Shown one piece after another: positions 23,810 to 33,004 of a DNA stretch of 64,000 nt. The notes under the pieces were generated by a model. It worked only from the letters and a program-made list of their open reading frames with translations. It had not been told where the DNA came from and did not search any database. Position 1 is the first letter of the stretch, and each line of letters opens with the position of its first letter. Origin of the DNA: Trissonchulus latispiculum (lineage: Eukaryota; Nematoda; Enoplea; Enoplida; Ironidae); NCBI GenBank assembly GCA_030248195.1, contig JASAND010015780.1, positions 124,001 through 188,000 of the forward strand, written 5' to 3'. Position numbers and translations under genes: made by a program.

Positions 23810-24227
23810 TAGAGATGAGCACGGGCCGGATTTTTTCGGCCCGGCCCGGCCCGCTCCAAAATCTTGCTCGGCCCGGCCCGGCCCGGCCCGCTGGCAAAAT
23901 TTTTCGGCCCGGCCCGGCCCGGCCCGCTCCAAGATTCGGCCCGGCCCGGCCCGCCAAAAGAAAATCTCCAAAATTTTACTAACAATATTATTTCAAAGGC
24001 TCCAATGCAATATGGAAACGCTAAATTATGCTACAAAATGTTAAATTTTGCTGTGAAATAGCCATAATGAGTAGATATTTAGCTAACTTTAGCTATTTTA
24101 GAACATTTTCTATAGTCGATCCGGCCCGTTTCGGCCCGCGCCGGCCCGCAGTTATAAAATTTTGCCGGCCCGGCCCGGCCCGGCCCGCGGGCCGGGCCGG
24201 GTCGACGGGCTGACATGCTCATCTCTA
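23810..24227. mobile_element. hAT-like MITE with (CGGCCCGGCC)n repeats
   Basis: Inverted ends TAGAGATGAGCA and TGCTCATCTCTA are flanked by GCGGGTAG and GCAGGTAG (7 of 8 identical; 23802 and 24228). Long CGGCCCGGCCCGGC arrays sit next to both ends and a 130-bp AT-rich core lies between. Open frames on both strands through the GC arrays are artefacts. A separate GC block ending CCAACTCTGG (24288-24297) looks like another element end without a partner. Confidence 0.85.
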
Positions 24228-24297
24228 GCAGGTAGCAAATTTCGGTCCGCCCCGGCCCACCCCGCGGGTACCAGCGGACCGCCTCCAACTCTGGTAG

Positions 24298-24395
24298 AAA
24301 TTACAAGTTAACCTGTATTGTCTACAAAAGCTTTTGTATTTATCATCTACAAAAGCAATTCCTGTAGTTTCTACTGGAACATTTATAAGAGTACA
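24298..24395. repeat. Fragment of the CTACAGGA-rich element family
   Basis: Matches the right end of 25734-26670 (TCTACAAAAGCTTTTGTA, then a stretch resembling TAGTTTCTACAGGAACATT). Confidence 0.7.
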
Positions 24396-24399
24396 GACA

Positions 24400-25040
24400 A
24401 AATTATATCATTCGAATTGTTTCACCAAGACCTGCAACTTTGCTTTGCTCTTGAGAGTAGTTTTCGATTCCTTACGGTTTAAGAGACAACAAGGAAAATT
24501 GATTTTCGAGGTCCAAAACAGACCGTTTTTCGAAAAATCAAATATTACAATATCTCGACAACATCAACATTGCTGGTCCTTCAGTCAAGTATTAATCTGC
24601 GTTTTCACTCCTATAAGACATGTTATGCCCAACGGAGAGCTCTCTGCGGCATATCTGCTAGCAACGAAAACGTGAAATTTTGAAAATGGCAACCAGATTG
24701 TTTTGAACACTAATTTCGCTCAACTCATGCAAGCAATTAGAAGGCGGCTCTACAAACACATTTTTGGGGCAATTGCCGAGGGTTCATGCTTTTGTATTTG
24801 ATATTTTTCTGGAGAAATAATCATCTAAACTTGAAAAATTTGACGAACTTGACCAAAATTTACATTTTTCTCAAAACATTGAACTTGTTTCTTCATTAAA
24901 TTATTTCAGAAAAAAATAGCCCTCGTGTAGACGAGTCGTTTCTTTTGAAGTCTGAACTGAGCTTTCCTATACAACTCGAGAAATTTATGCTTAAATGTTT
25001 TTGTGTTACCGCATGTCCAAGTCGAACACTAGAGTGACAG
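24400..25040 (-). repeat. Dispersed repeat, inverse copy of 35870-36600
   Basis: Shared segments in opposite orientation include CGCATGTCCAAGTCGAAC, CTAATTGCTTGCATGAGTTG (versus CTAATTGCTGGAATGAGTTG) and GTAAGGAATCGAA. Non-coding in both copies; the 113-codon open frame here is not conserved in the other. Confidence 0.7.
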
Positions 25041-25164
25041 CTGTAATGTATTTAGTAATTAAATGTAATAGCACATTCTAAGCTTTAAAATAATATAAAA
25101 ATGACTCAAACACTGAACTAAAAAGTTGAGTTCTTTCAAAGTTTGCTGCAAAAATCGAACCAAC
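25041..25164. other. Short unassigned spacer
   Basis: AT-rich, with no gene or repeat end recognised. Confidence 0.4.
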
Positions 25165-25290
25165 GCCTCAACACATGCTGCCAAAACCCGAATCAGCACC
25201 TTAACTATTTAGTTTTCCTAAGGTTGTGGGTTCGATCCCCACCTCAGGCCCGAATTTTTCGGGTCTGTGGTGCTGTAGTGACAACTTTCT
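25165..25290 (+). repeat. Partial tRNA-derived SINE-like unit
   Basis: Carries a tRNA 3' half (GTGGGTTCGATCCCCAC, a B-box) followed by GGCCCGAATTTTTCGGG and a GTAGTGACAACTT end. These are the same elements, in the same order, as the unit at 9921-10078. The 5' half is degraded. Confidence 0.6.
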
Positions 25291-25733
25291 TTCTTTCGTC
25301 TATTATCTTGTATCTTCCTTAATTCAGTCTTTTCTTGGTTTTACTTGATGAAATGGGAAGAAGAATAGACGACATGGAAAGAAATATCAGTGAGTTGATG
25401 ACACAAGCTGGAGTGGATGAATCACAGAAATAATGATGAATTATTCGTTTTATATAATATATGTATACTAGTTGCTGTTTGTATTATCGCTAGAGATGAG
25501 TGCGAATTAAGATTTTTAAGATTACATTAATGGTGTAGTATAGGCAGTAGCGGAAGATGCTACTACCTATACTACAATGGAAAGGCGTGACTGAATTCAA
25601 GTTTTCTAAGCTAAAAGTTCGAATTATACATAGTTCTGTTTTATTCATTCGTGCTGATTTCTAGTGGTGTGTTAGTGTTCCACTTAATTATCATACAGGA
25701 CGGAGCTTCTACTTTGCAGAATCGCATTTGTTT
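25291..25733. other. No recognised gene
   Basis: AT-rich. A GCTAGAGATGAGTGCG sequence near 25490 resembles an isolated hAT-like end. Nothing else is recognised. Confidence 0.4.
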
Positions 25734-26670
25734 CGCACTCTTAAAAAGACTCCTGTAGAAATTACAGGAATTCTTGTAGTTCTCTACAAAAGTGCTCCTG
25801 TGCGGTCAGTCACTAGCGCAGCTTCCTGTATTTTCCACAAAAGTAGCTTTTGTATTTTTTACCGGTCTCTGGAATAGTAAAAATTACAGGAGTTTCCTGT
25901 AGAAAATACTAAGCAAACCTGTAGTTTTTATTACAGGAATTTCCTGTAGAAAATACTAAAGAAACCTGTAGTTCGACTTTTTTACAATCCTATATCAGAT
26001 ACCAAACCTGTATTTTTTACAAGACAAAACCTGTAAATTTTACTGGAGCGACCTGTTATTTCAGAAGGGAGGGGGCAGGTGTGGGGTGCGGCCGCTCCCA
26101 AAAAAAGTTTTCGGCAGGGAGCGGCCGTTACAGAAAAATCACCCACTGGGTGTTGGAAGACTGAAATTTGAAAAAAAATTCAAAAATTTCAGTCTTCAAA
26201 AATTATGACCACTGTCGCCCTTATATACAAAATTTGCGTTATCAGTGTATCGAGTAGTGTTTTTTAACCGCCGGGGGGAAAAACGCCAGCCCGCGGCCCG
26301 CCCCCCGCCCGTCGGCCGTTGACCGGCCGGCCAAGAGGTGCACTCGGCCGGACGGCCGGCTGGCCGGCCGGCCGGTCGGCCGTTTCAGGCCGGTAACGGC
26401 CGGCCGACGAAAATTTCGGCCGGTCAACAACATTAGTATCGAGTACGTTCCTGTGAGCAAACCTGCAAACCAGTGAAAACTACAGGTTTCATTAGTACTG
26501 AATACTGGTCTAACTTGTAATCCATTCTACCAAAGTATGTCCGGTAAAAAGTACCAACGATGACCTGTAGAAATTACAAGACTCAACCTGTATTTTCTAC
26601 AAAAGCTTTTGTACTTATCATCTACAAAAGTGATTCTTGTAGTTTCTACAGGAACATTTCTAAGAGTGCG
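25734..26670. mobile_element. Inverted-ended element with CCTGTAGAAA motifs
   Basis: Ends CGCACTCTTAAAAAGACTCC and, inverted, TTTCTAAGAGTGCG, each followed by CTGTAGAAA. TTT abuts both ends, a possible 3-bp target duplication. The interior repeats ACAGGAATTTCCTGTAG many times and includes the GGCCGG element at 26255-26435. Non-coding. The same family occurs at 22980-23480 and 24298-24395. Confidence 0.8.
26255..26435. mobile_element. 181-bp MITE with (GGCCGG)n repeats, exact 8-bp TSD
   Basis: Flanked by GTATCGAG on both sides (26247-26254 and 26436-26443). Ends TAGTGTTTTTTAACCG and CCGGTCAACAACATTA. Nearly all of the interior is GGCCGGCCGG-type repeat. Related to 27036-27312. Confidence 0.9.
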
Positions 26671-26853
26671 TTTGACTGCGCGGTTTTACTAGGACAACCT
26701 AAAACACTGTCCTGACGCATAGAACACATTAGAATGTCAGCTCAGCTGTGGTTGCACTTGCACGGAATAATCAATTGCGGAGGACAGAGTGCTCGCGCAG
26801 AAGAGCATCACGAGAGTTGATAGCAGAAAACAACACGCCTGTCAATCAAATTC
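26671..26853. other. Short unassigned spacer
   Basis: No gene or repeat end recognised. Confidence 0.4.
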
Positions 26854-27035
26854 TTGGTGATTGTTTGGTATGCGCACACCTTACAAATTTTTCAAGTTTC
26901 TCAAAACCATCTACTTTGGTATGCGCACACTTTACAAATTAAGGGGCATACGGTAAAAGAAAGGCATCTACTTCGGTATGCGCACACCTTACAAAATTGC
27001 AATTTTCTCAAAACCATCTATTTTGGTATGCGCAC

Positions 27036-27312
27036 TAGTGTTGTTGCCCGGCCAGTCAAAACAAGCCGACTGGTTTCAGTTTTGCCCTATTTTCGTTTAT
27101 TTTGCAAACTTTTTAGCATTAAATGATGCATATATACAGTTACTCCTGGTTATGTGCAACCGATAAAATCAATTAATGTCCTTTTTCTGAAGACCGGCCG
27201 GCCGGCCGGAACCGGCCGGCCGCCGGCCCGGCCAGCCGGCCGGCCGGATTGGCGACATGATGGGCCGGCAGCCGGCGGCCGGCCGGGTTTTCGCGACCGG
27301 CCAACAACTCTA
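27036..27312. mobile_element. MITE with (GGCCGG)n repeats, exact 8-bp TSD
   Basis: Flanked by ATGCGCAC (27028-27035 and 27313-27320). Ends TAGTGTTGTTGCCCGGCC and GGCCAACAACTCTA. The GGCCGGCCGG array is subterminal on the right and partial on the left. The core is AT-rich. Confidence 0.9.
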
Positions 27313-27374
27313 ATGCGCACACCCTACAAAGGTTTCAAGTTTCTCAAAACCATCTACTTTGGTATGCGCACACC

Positions 27375-27991
27375 GGGTCTTTTCCAGATTACCCCCCCAC
27401 CACTCAAAGTTCTTAAAACTCGACCAAATGAGCTGAAATTTAGTGTGGGTATGTTTTCGACCACGCTGAGTTCAAATATCGCAAAATTTTTCGATTTCGC
27501 GAAATTCGATTTTTTTCGAATTTTTTCGATTTGTAAGGGGGGACCAATGGTAACCGAAAAATTTTTTGTCTTCGATTTTGCTGAAAAGTTGTATATAGGG
27601 GTTTTCTCGGTCGCAAAACACGAATCTGAAGTCCGTTTTTCGATTCAGTGTTTCGTTAGCTCAGCATAAGCTTACAACTTAAGCTTATAACTTTAGCTTA
27701 TATCAAGCTAACGAAAAGCTGAATCAAAAAACGGACTTCAGATTCGTGTTCTGCGGCCCAGAAAACCCCTATATACAACTTTTCAGCAAAATCGAAGACA
27801 AAAAATTTTTCGGTCACCCTTGGTCCCCCCTTAGAAATCGAAAAAAATCGAAAAAATCGAATTTCGCGAAATCGAAAAATTTTGCGATATTTGAACTCAG
27901 CGTGGTCGAAAACATACCCACACCAAATTTCAGCTCATTTGGTCGAGTTTTAAGAACTTTGAGTAGTGGGGGGGTAATCTGGAAAAGACCC
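27375..27991. mobile_element. 617-bp palindrome with exact 8-bp TSD
   Basis: Flanked by CGCACACC on both sides (27367-27374 and 27992-27999). GGGTCTTTTCCAGATTACCC at the left is mirrored at the right. The arms are near-perfect for about 300 bp with an AAGCTTA-rich centre. It shares the ACGAATCTGAAGTCCG and AAATTTTTTGTCTTCG blocks with the repeat at 2210-2520. Confidence 0.92.
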
Positions 27992-28306
27992 CGCACACCT
28001 TACAAAGGGGTTCTCTACTGTATATTTCCTATCATTTCCTGGTCAGTTTTCAACTATTTCTTGTTTATTGGAATTATTATTGAAATGATCAAATTCAAAG
28101 TAGAACATGAAACATATGAGAATTCTCCTGGATATTTGAAGTTTACCGCCTCCGGCGACTGAAAACCTCAACTCATTTATCATGCCAGTAAGTTTGTGTA
28201 ATATTTGTTCCTTTTGGAAAAGTGTCATGGATTAATAGGAAACATTAACAAAGGGATAAAGGTCAGTATCAAATACATATGGCGCCAAGCACTAAACATT
28301 AACAGC

Positions 28307-28315
28307 TATATAAAG
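28307..28315 (+). promoter_or_regulatory. TATA box
   Basis: TATATAAAG lies 38 bp before the ATG at 28353 and inside the 373-bp element, consistent with an element-borne promoter. Confidence 0.5.
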
Positions 28316-28352
28316 CAAAATTATCAGTAGTCGTCATCAGTTTCATTCTGAA

Positions 28353-28577
28353 ATGGCAGTAGCGCGTGACCACACTTTGGTTGAAATAACGACGATCTGC
28401 CAGTCAGAAATTTCTGCTGTCGAGTTTTGCCGACAACATGGTCTACTACCAAGTGCCGACCAGTTGACCTTACTTCATCAGAGAGAGGGTACCTGTCCAA
28501 TTGGCACAGCTAACTGTCAAGGTACCATCTACAATGTTATGATCCGTGGAAGGCCCAACATTCGCTGTAAAAAGTGA
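28353..28577 (+). CDS. 74-residue ISXO2/Merlin-like transposase N-terminal fragment
   Basis: The ORF starts at an ATG in context GAAATGG, with good codon structure and no low complexity. The segment AVEFCRQHGLL followed by a Cys-containing stretch (TCPIGTANC, then RCKK) resembles the N-terminal region of ISXO2/Merlin-type transposases: a short helix with F-x4-G-LL, then a Cys zinc-type motif ending in an aromatic or basic residue plus C. This comes from family knowledge; no search was run. The catalytic DDE domain is absent because the frame stops in the terminal inverted repeat. If expressed, it could act as a DNA-binding regulator of related elements (speculative). Alternative: a host-derived exon captured by a MITE. 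Confidence 0.55.
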   Translation: MAVARDHTLVEITTICQSEISAVEFCRQHGLLPSADQLTLLHQREGTCPIGTANCQGTIYNVMIRGRPNIRCKK

Positions 28578-28748
28578 TACTGACCTTTATCCCTTTGTTA
28601 ATGTTTCCTAAGGTGTGCGCATACCAAAGTAGATGGTTTTGAGAAACTTGAAAAATTTGTAAGGTGTGCGCATCGCATACCAAACAATCACCAAATTCTT
28701 TACTGTGTCTGTACTCCAGCTCAAGCAACACTTTAAACTATATATAAA

Positions 28749-29411
28749 ATCAAGAGTACATAATAGAATAAGAGTATGAAACTCTTACGCTACTATGTAC
28801 TAAACATGCTTGATATGCTCGGGTCGCTAACGCGGGACCCCCCCCCCCGAAAGTTTCGGAAGGGGGTCCCATCCTACACTAATTACATGCTTTCATATAA
28901 GTGTGTGTCTGCTCGCTGATTCGCTAATTAGCTTAGGCTTACGATAGGCATTTTATTAGTAATTAATTAATTATAACTTTAATTAGGTTAATGTAATTAC
29001 AAAACTAATTCGACAACTTTGTAGCATTTTTCTGCTCTTTCCAATGATATAAAAATTGTTGCGCAAAACAAAGATTCGTTGGAATGTAGTCTGCAACTAT
29101 TTTTATATCGTTGGAAAGAGCAGAAAAATGCTACAAAGTTGTGACATTAGTTTTTTAATTACATTAACCTAATTAAAGTTATAATTAATTAATTAAAAAT
29201 TACTAATAAAATGCCTATCGTAAGCCTAAGCCAATTAGCGAATCAGCGAGCAGACACACACTTATATGAAAGCATGTAATTAGTGTAGGGTGGGACCCCC
29301 CGAAACTTTCGGGGGGGGGGGGTCCCGAGTTAGCGACCCGAGCATATCAAGCATGTTTAGTACATAGTAGCGTAAGAGTTTCATACTCTTATTCTATTAT
29401 GTACTCTTGAT
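28749..29411. repeat. 663-bp near-perfect palindrome
   Basis: ATCAAGAGTACATAATAGAA at the left is complementary to the right end (ending GTACTCTTGAT). Both arms carry a G/C homopolymer block (GGGACCCCCC...GAAAGTTTCGG). The centre is near 29080 (TATAAAAATTGTTGC). A fragment of the same end occurs at 8848-8875. Confidence 0.9.
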
Positions 29412-30351
29412 AAAATGAAAAATATCTTGAATCCACAAGCAAGCGATTCTGTAATCTCCTTAACGTTCCTTCCCGTTGTATGTCAAGTCAATGCAACTGC
29501 CGAAATCGTCACTTATATAAGTTTATGTCGCCACTGCCGCCGTTTTGTTTAACTGTTTATGTGAAATCGTTTGTCTTTCGTACGCGCACTGTTACTGTAT
29601 TTGTGTAGTACTTTGCTAGTTCTATAAACCTTTCTTCACTAAATTTTGTATGTATGTATGAACCAACGTCGAACAATGACTTTGACCAGACAGTGTCGGA
29701 TAGGAAACACCCGACAGTATACACGACTCAGTCAAAATTAGGGACGCAATTGAAATTTCGGTGAAACAAAGGTCGACTCAAATCGTCATTGGATGGATGG
29801 GATCTCTTTACCTTTATCCCCCCAACAAAAGTTGGTAAACTTCAAACGTTTATTGCAAGAGATCCACAGAACTTTAGAGCATGATTTATACATCTTTGGA
29901 ATCTCGAGATGTGCTCTATTTAATGGTGTAAAGCAGTTTGCTGTAGCTTGCTGCTATAAAAAGTTAAGCTTAATAGACTATCAAAGTTACTGCGTTTTGC
30001 AATTTTTAAATAAAGCGTCCTAAATAAAAAATAAATAAAGCGTCCTACCAACAATTTCAATCAGAAATGAAACCGCACCACCGGATCAGCAAATCGTGAC
30101 CCGGTTTGATTTCAATAATTATGTAATATCATGAATAGCCTATCTCCTACAATTCAGTATTACGTGGGTTTGCATCAGACATGTGCAGGATGACAAATTG
30201 GGGTGGGGAGGGGGAAGGGAGAACCGGATCTTCACGTTTCCTGCCCAAAACACTGCAAAAATCCAGATTCTGGGGCCAAGCCATTGGCCGCAAAAATCTC
30301 AGACAGTTAGCTTGGCAAGCCATTGGCCGCTGGCCTGCCAACGGCCAACCG
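29412..30351. other. No confident gene
   Basis: A 76-codon frame at 29793-30023 starts ATGGATGGG and is followed at once by several AATAAA motifs. It has no recognised similarity and I do not call it. TTGGCC/GGCCAA motifs at 30275-30350 match those right of the nest at 38700-39040, suggesting one more, unresolved outer element. Confidence 0.45.
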
Positions 30352-31863
30352 GTTGTCAGTAGAGTTGTGACGCGGGCCGCGGGTTCGGGCCGGGACCGGG
30401 CCGGATTTTTCGGCGACGGCCCGGCCCGCAAGATTACAAATAGGCGGCCCGCCACCGGCCCGCGGGCAGGTGGCGGACCGCGGGCCGGGCCGGTATTTTT
30501 AGTCGTTAAATGACGATTTTTTAATAAATTTCGAAGCAATTTCAAGTCTACAAGCAAAATTTCATTTACGAATTTTCAACGGCCTTGTTTTAAGATTATT
30601 AGTTAAACATAATGGAAGTTAGAATTCAGCTGTGCCGGTATCTACGGATTTAAGGTTGTTATGGTGGCTGGCTACTTATTGGATATACCCAATGTTTTTT
30701 AAGGTGGTGATTCCTTTTGGGCACATATTGTTATTTGGCGGCATAAATCAAGATGAAATTTCATGAAACTTTCCGAAATAAGTTCTTTTAGCGTTCTAAC
30801 ACCCTCCGCGCAATCCCGATTCAAAAATTCGAGATTTCCGGTCAGAGTGGTTTTCCCAATTTCTGAACGTTTGGCAGCTGCTATACAGTTATGACTATAT
30901 TCATTCGAAAGACCTCATTGAGCTTCACATTTTTGCTTTTTAAAGCAAGTTTCTAGCTTTTCTCTACCGTGGGATATAGCCGATTTTCTTGTTTTGGTGT
31001 CGAAAACTTGTCATTTTTGCAGAAATCAAATAATCCAACATGTCTTAAACTACGCAAGCCGTAAAATCAAACTAAGGGCGTCGATTTGAAGGTCTCACAG
31101 GTAGAGCTGGGGCCGGTTCCACTAGAACCGGTTGGAACCGGAACCGGAACCGGAACCGGAACCGAACCGGAAGGATTTTTAGAACCGGAACCGGAACCGG
31201 AACCGGAACCGGTAGAATTTGGAACCGGCCGGTTCCAGGCTCAAAAATTGAGCTTGAAGTAAAATTTTTGGCAAATGTAAAATTTGCAATATTTGGATTT
31301 TGGGCCTGGATCTCATAATCTAGCAGCATTTGATTCTGATTCATGATTTTCTTGTCTCTGCAGTTGAAGCTGGGAACTGCGATGGCACGAATGTAGAATC
31401 ATTAGCGAATAATTCGAAATCGGCGATTACTACATACGAATAGTTGTGTACATTTCAAGAAGACTTAACGAATAGCTCGATGAACGAATATTCTAAATAT
31501 TTGTTCATTCTCACTTAGTTAATTGCTTTAATATTAATACGTAAGATTTTCGTATTTATTGCAGGATTTCGACTCAAGCTAAACTGAATCTAAAATGACC
31601 AAAATGTGTTGATGGTAGTACGTGCAGCAAACTTTGAAAGACTATTATTCAATTTTTGGAGTTCAATGATAATTTTTAAATCATTTTTACGCCCGATTGC
31701 ACCAAATCGGACTAAGTTAGCTCGGTGTTAGCTTAACACCGAGCCAACTCGGTGTTAGCTATTCTGCACCTGAGCTACAGCTTAGGGTTAAAGTTAGGCC
31801 GTTGCACCAACTTAGGTCTTGTCAAAGCTGCAGCTCAGGGTTATCTTTAACCAATAAGATTAA

Positions 31864-32376
31864 AGATTAAAGAGAGCAGCTACGGAGGTGGTGACCGAGT
31901 TGTTACAGCGACAGGAGAAGAAAAACAACTTGGTTATTGTTGGTTGGCCGGAAACTGAGGACACCGAAAACGCCCAGAATACTGCAGATGGCCGGATGAT
32001 TAGGGATATTATGGGCAAGCTAAATGTTCCTGATAGCTCATTGGAGCATAACTTTAGGGATGGCCGGAAAAACGATTCTCGTCCTCGAATCATAAAAGTA
32101 TGCTTTCGAGACCGTCATGTAGCTGATCGCAGAGCCTTTCTGACTCAGGCTTCTGGTATTCTACAGGGAAGTGAGCAGGGGTCCAAACTGAAGTCCAAAC
32201 CCTTTGTTAGAGAAGATTTGACATTTAAGCAACGCGAAAACGACAAAGCTCTGGTGGAGGAACTCTTGCGACGTCGAGAAGCTGGCGAACAAAATCTTGT
32301 AATTCGCCAGGGGAAGATTATTAGAAAGCCGGAAAAACCGAACCAGCCAGGCAACGGCCAAGTGTCCAAGACTTAG
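31864..32376 (+). pseudogene. LINE ORF1 C-terminal remnant (RRM-like/CTD)
   Basis: Open from the truncation point to TAG at 32374. The segment KKNNLVIVGWPET, followed later by RPRIIKVCF and a C-terminal EELLRRREAGE-x-NLVIRQGKII, is the layout of the RRM-like domain plus CTD found in L1/CR1-type ORF1 RNA-binding proteins. The N-terminus (coiled coil or zinc finger) is missing because the element is 5' truncated. It overlaps the start of ORF2 in another frame. Confidence 0.75.
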
Positions 32377-33004
32377 GTTTAGTAAAACTTGCAGTTTTTA
32401 ATGCTCGTAGCATAGCAAATAAACTGCAAGATTTACAGCATTTTGTCTATGAGAATATTAGTGCATGTATTGTAATTACTGAAACTTGGTTAAGTAGTGA
32501 TGTAACAAATTGTCTATTTGGTACTATTAACGAAAGTCATAATATTGTACGTGCAGATGATAATGTTCGAATTGGGAAAGGTGGTGGAGTAATGATATTA
32601 ATTCCTAAAATTTTTGACTTTAGAATAATAGCAATTATCCAAAATGAGTATTTAGAAGCCGCGTGGATTGATATAAAAACTAGTCAACGGTCATGGTTTC
32701 GTCTCGGTGCTTTATATCGGTCTCCAGCAAAAAATATGTTGGAGTCTACTAATTGTGTTTGTGACTTATTGCGACAATATTGCAATGTAACGTGTGCTGT
32801 TGTTGGGGATTTTAACTACCCCAACATCAAATGGGACGGAAATAGTACCGGGTTTGGAACTGCAGACACCCAATTCTACAATTTGGTATTAGAATTAGGT
32901 TTTGAACAATTAGTTACTGAGCCCACCCATAATATGGGAAATATCCTGGACCTGATTTTTATAAACGAACCTAATCATCATCATCTAATCATCGAACCTA
33001 TCAA
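32325..33004 (+). pseudogene. LINE ORF2 part 1: AP endonuclease domain
   Basis: Frame open from 32325. LAVFNARSIANK (first strand, catalytic N), TETWLSSD (catalytic E), ALYRSPAKN and VVGDFNYPNIKW (catalytic D, N) are all present, as in exonuclease-endonuclease-phosphatase domains of LINEs. No ATG occurs before 32592, after the first catalytic motif, so translation probably depended on ORF1 (reinitiation or frameshift). A one-base shift near 32995-33005 moves the last endonuclease motif (CNSDH) into the RT frame. In the current frame the reading ends at 33056. Confidence 0.8.

Larger units (their letters stand above)
28237..28609 (+). mobile_element. 373-bp DNA element with perfect 35-bp inverted ends and a short transposase-like ORF
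   Basis: The left end (28237-28271, starting AGGAAACATTAAC) is the exact complement of 28575-28609. Between them lie a TATATAAAG box (28307-28315) and an ORF (28353-28577). Its stop codon TGA is the first three bases of the right inverted repeat. No target duplication is visible. This looks like an internally deleted, ISXO2/Merlin-type element that retains a coding N-terminus. Confidence 0.82.
26854..28694. mobile_element. Inverted-ended element with GGTATGCGCACACC repeats, composite
   Basis: TTGGTGATTGTTTGGTATGC at the left and CAAACAATCACCAA at the right bracket the unit. GTATGCGCACACCTTACAAA, followed by the segment ending ACCATCTACTTTGG, is repeated four to five times in the left half and once inverted at 28611-28680. 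It hosts three insertions: 27036-27312, 27375-27991 and 28237-28609. Confidence 0.8.

Noticed and set aside
23737..24288. Several Gly/Pro/Arg/Ala-rich ORFs on both strands
   Set aside because: They are translations of CGGCCCGGCC arrays within a MITE.
24334..24675. 113-codon ORF
   Set aside because: Lies across the junction of two repeats, and the frame is not conserved in the other copy at 35870-36600.
26854..27380. CRISPR-like array of GGTATGCGCACACC direct repeats
   Set aside because: Eukaryotic context, variable repeats and spacers, and an inverted copy at the other end. These are internal repeats of a DNA element.
29793..30023. 76-codon ORF followed by AATAAA motifs
   Set aside because: No similarity, no splice partners and no repeat-independent support. 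It could be a small gene but cannot be supported from sequence alone.
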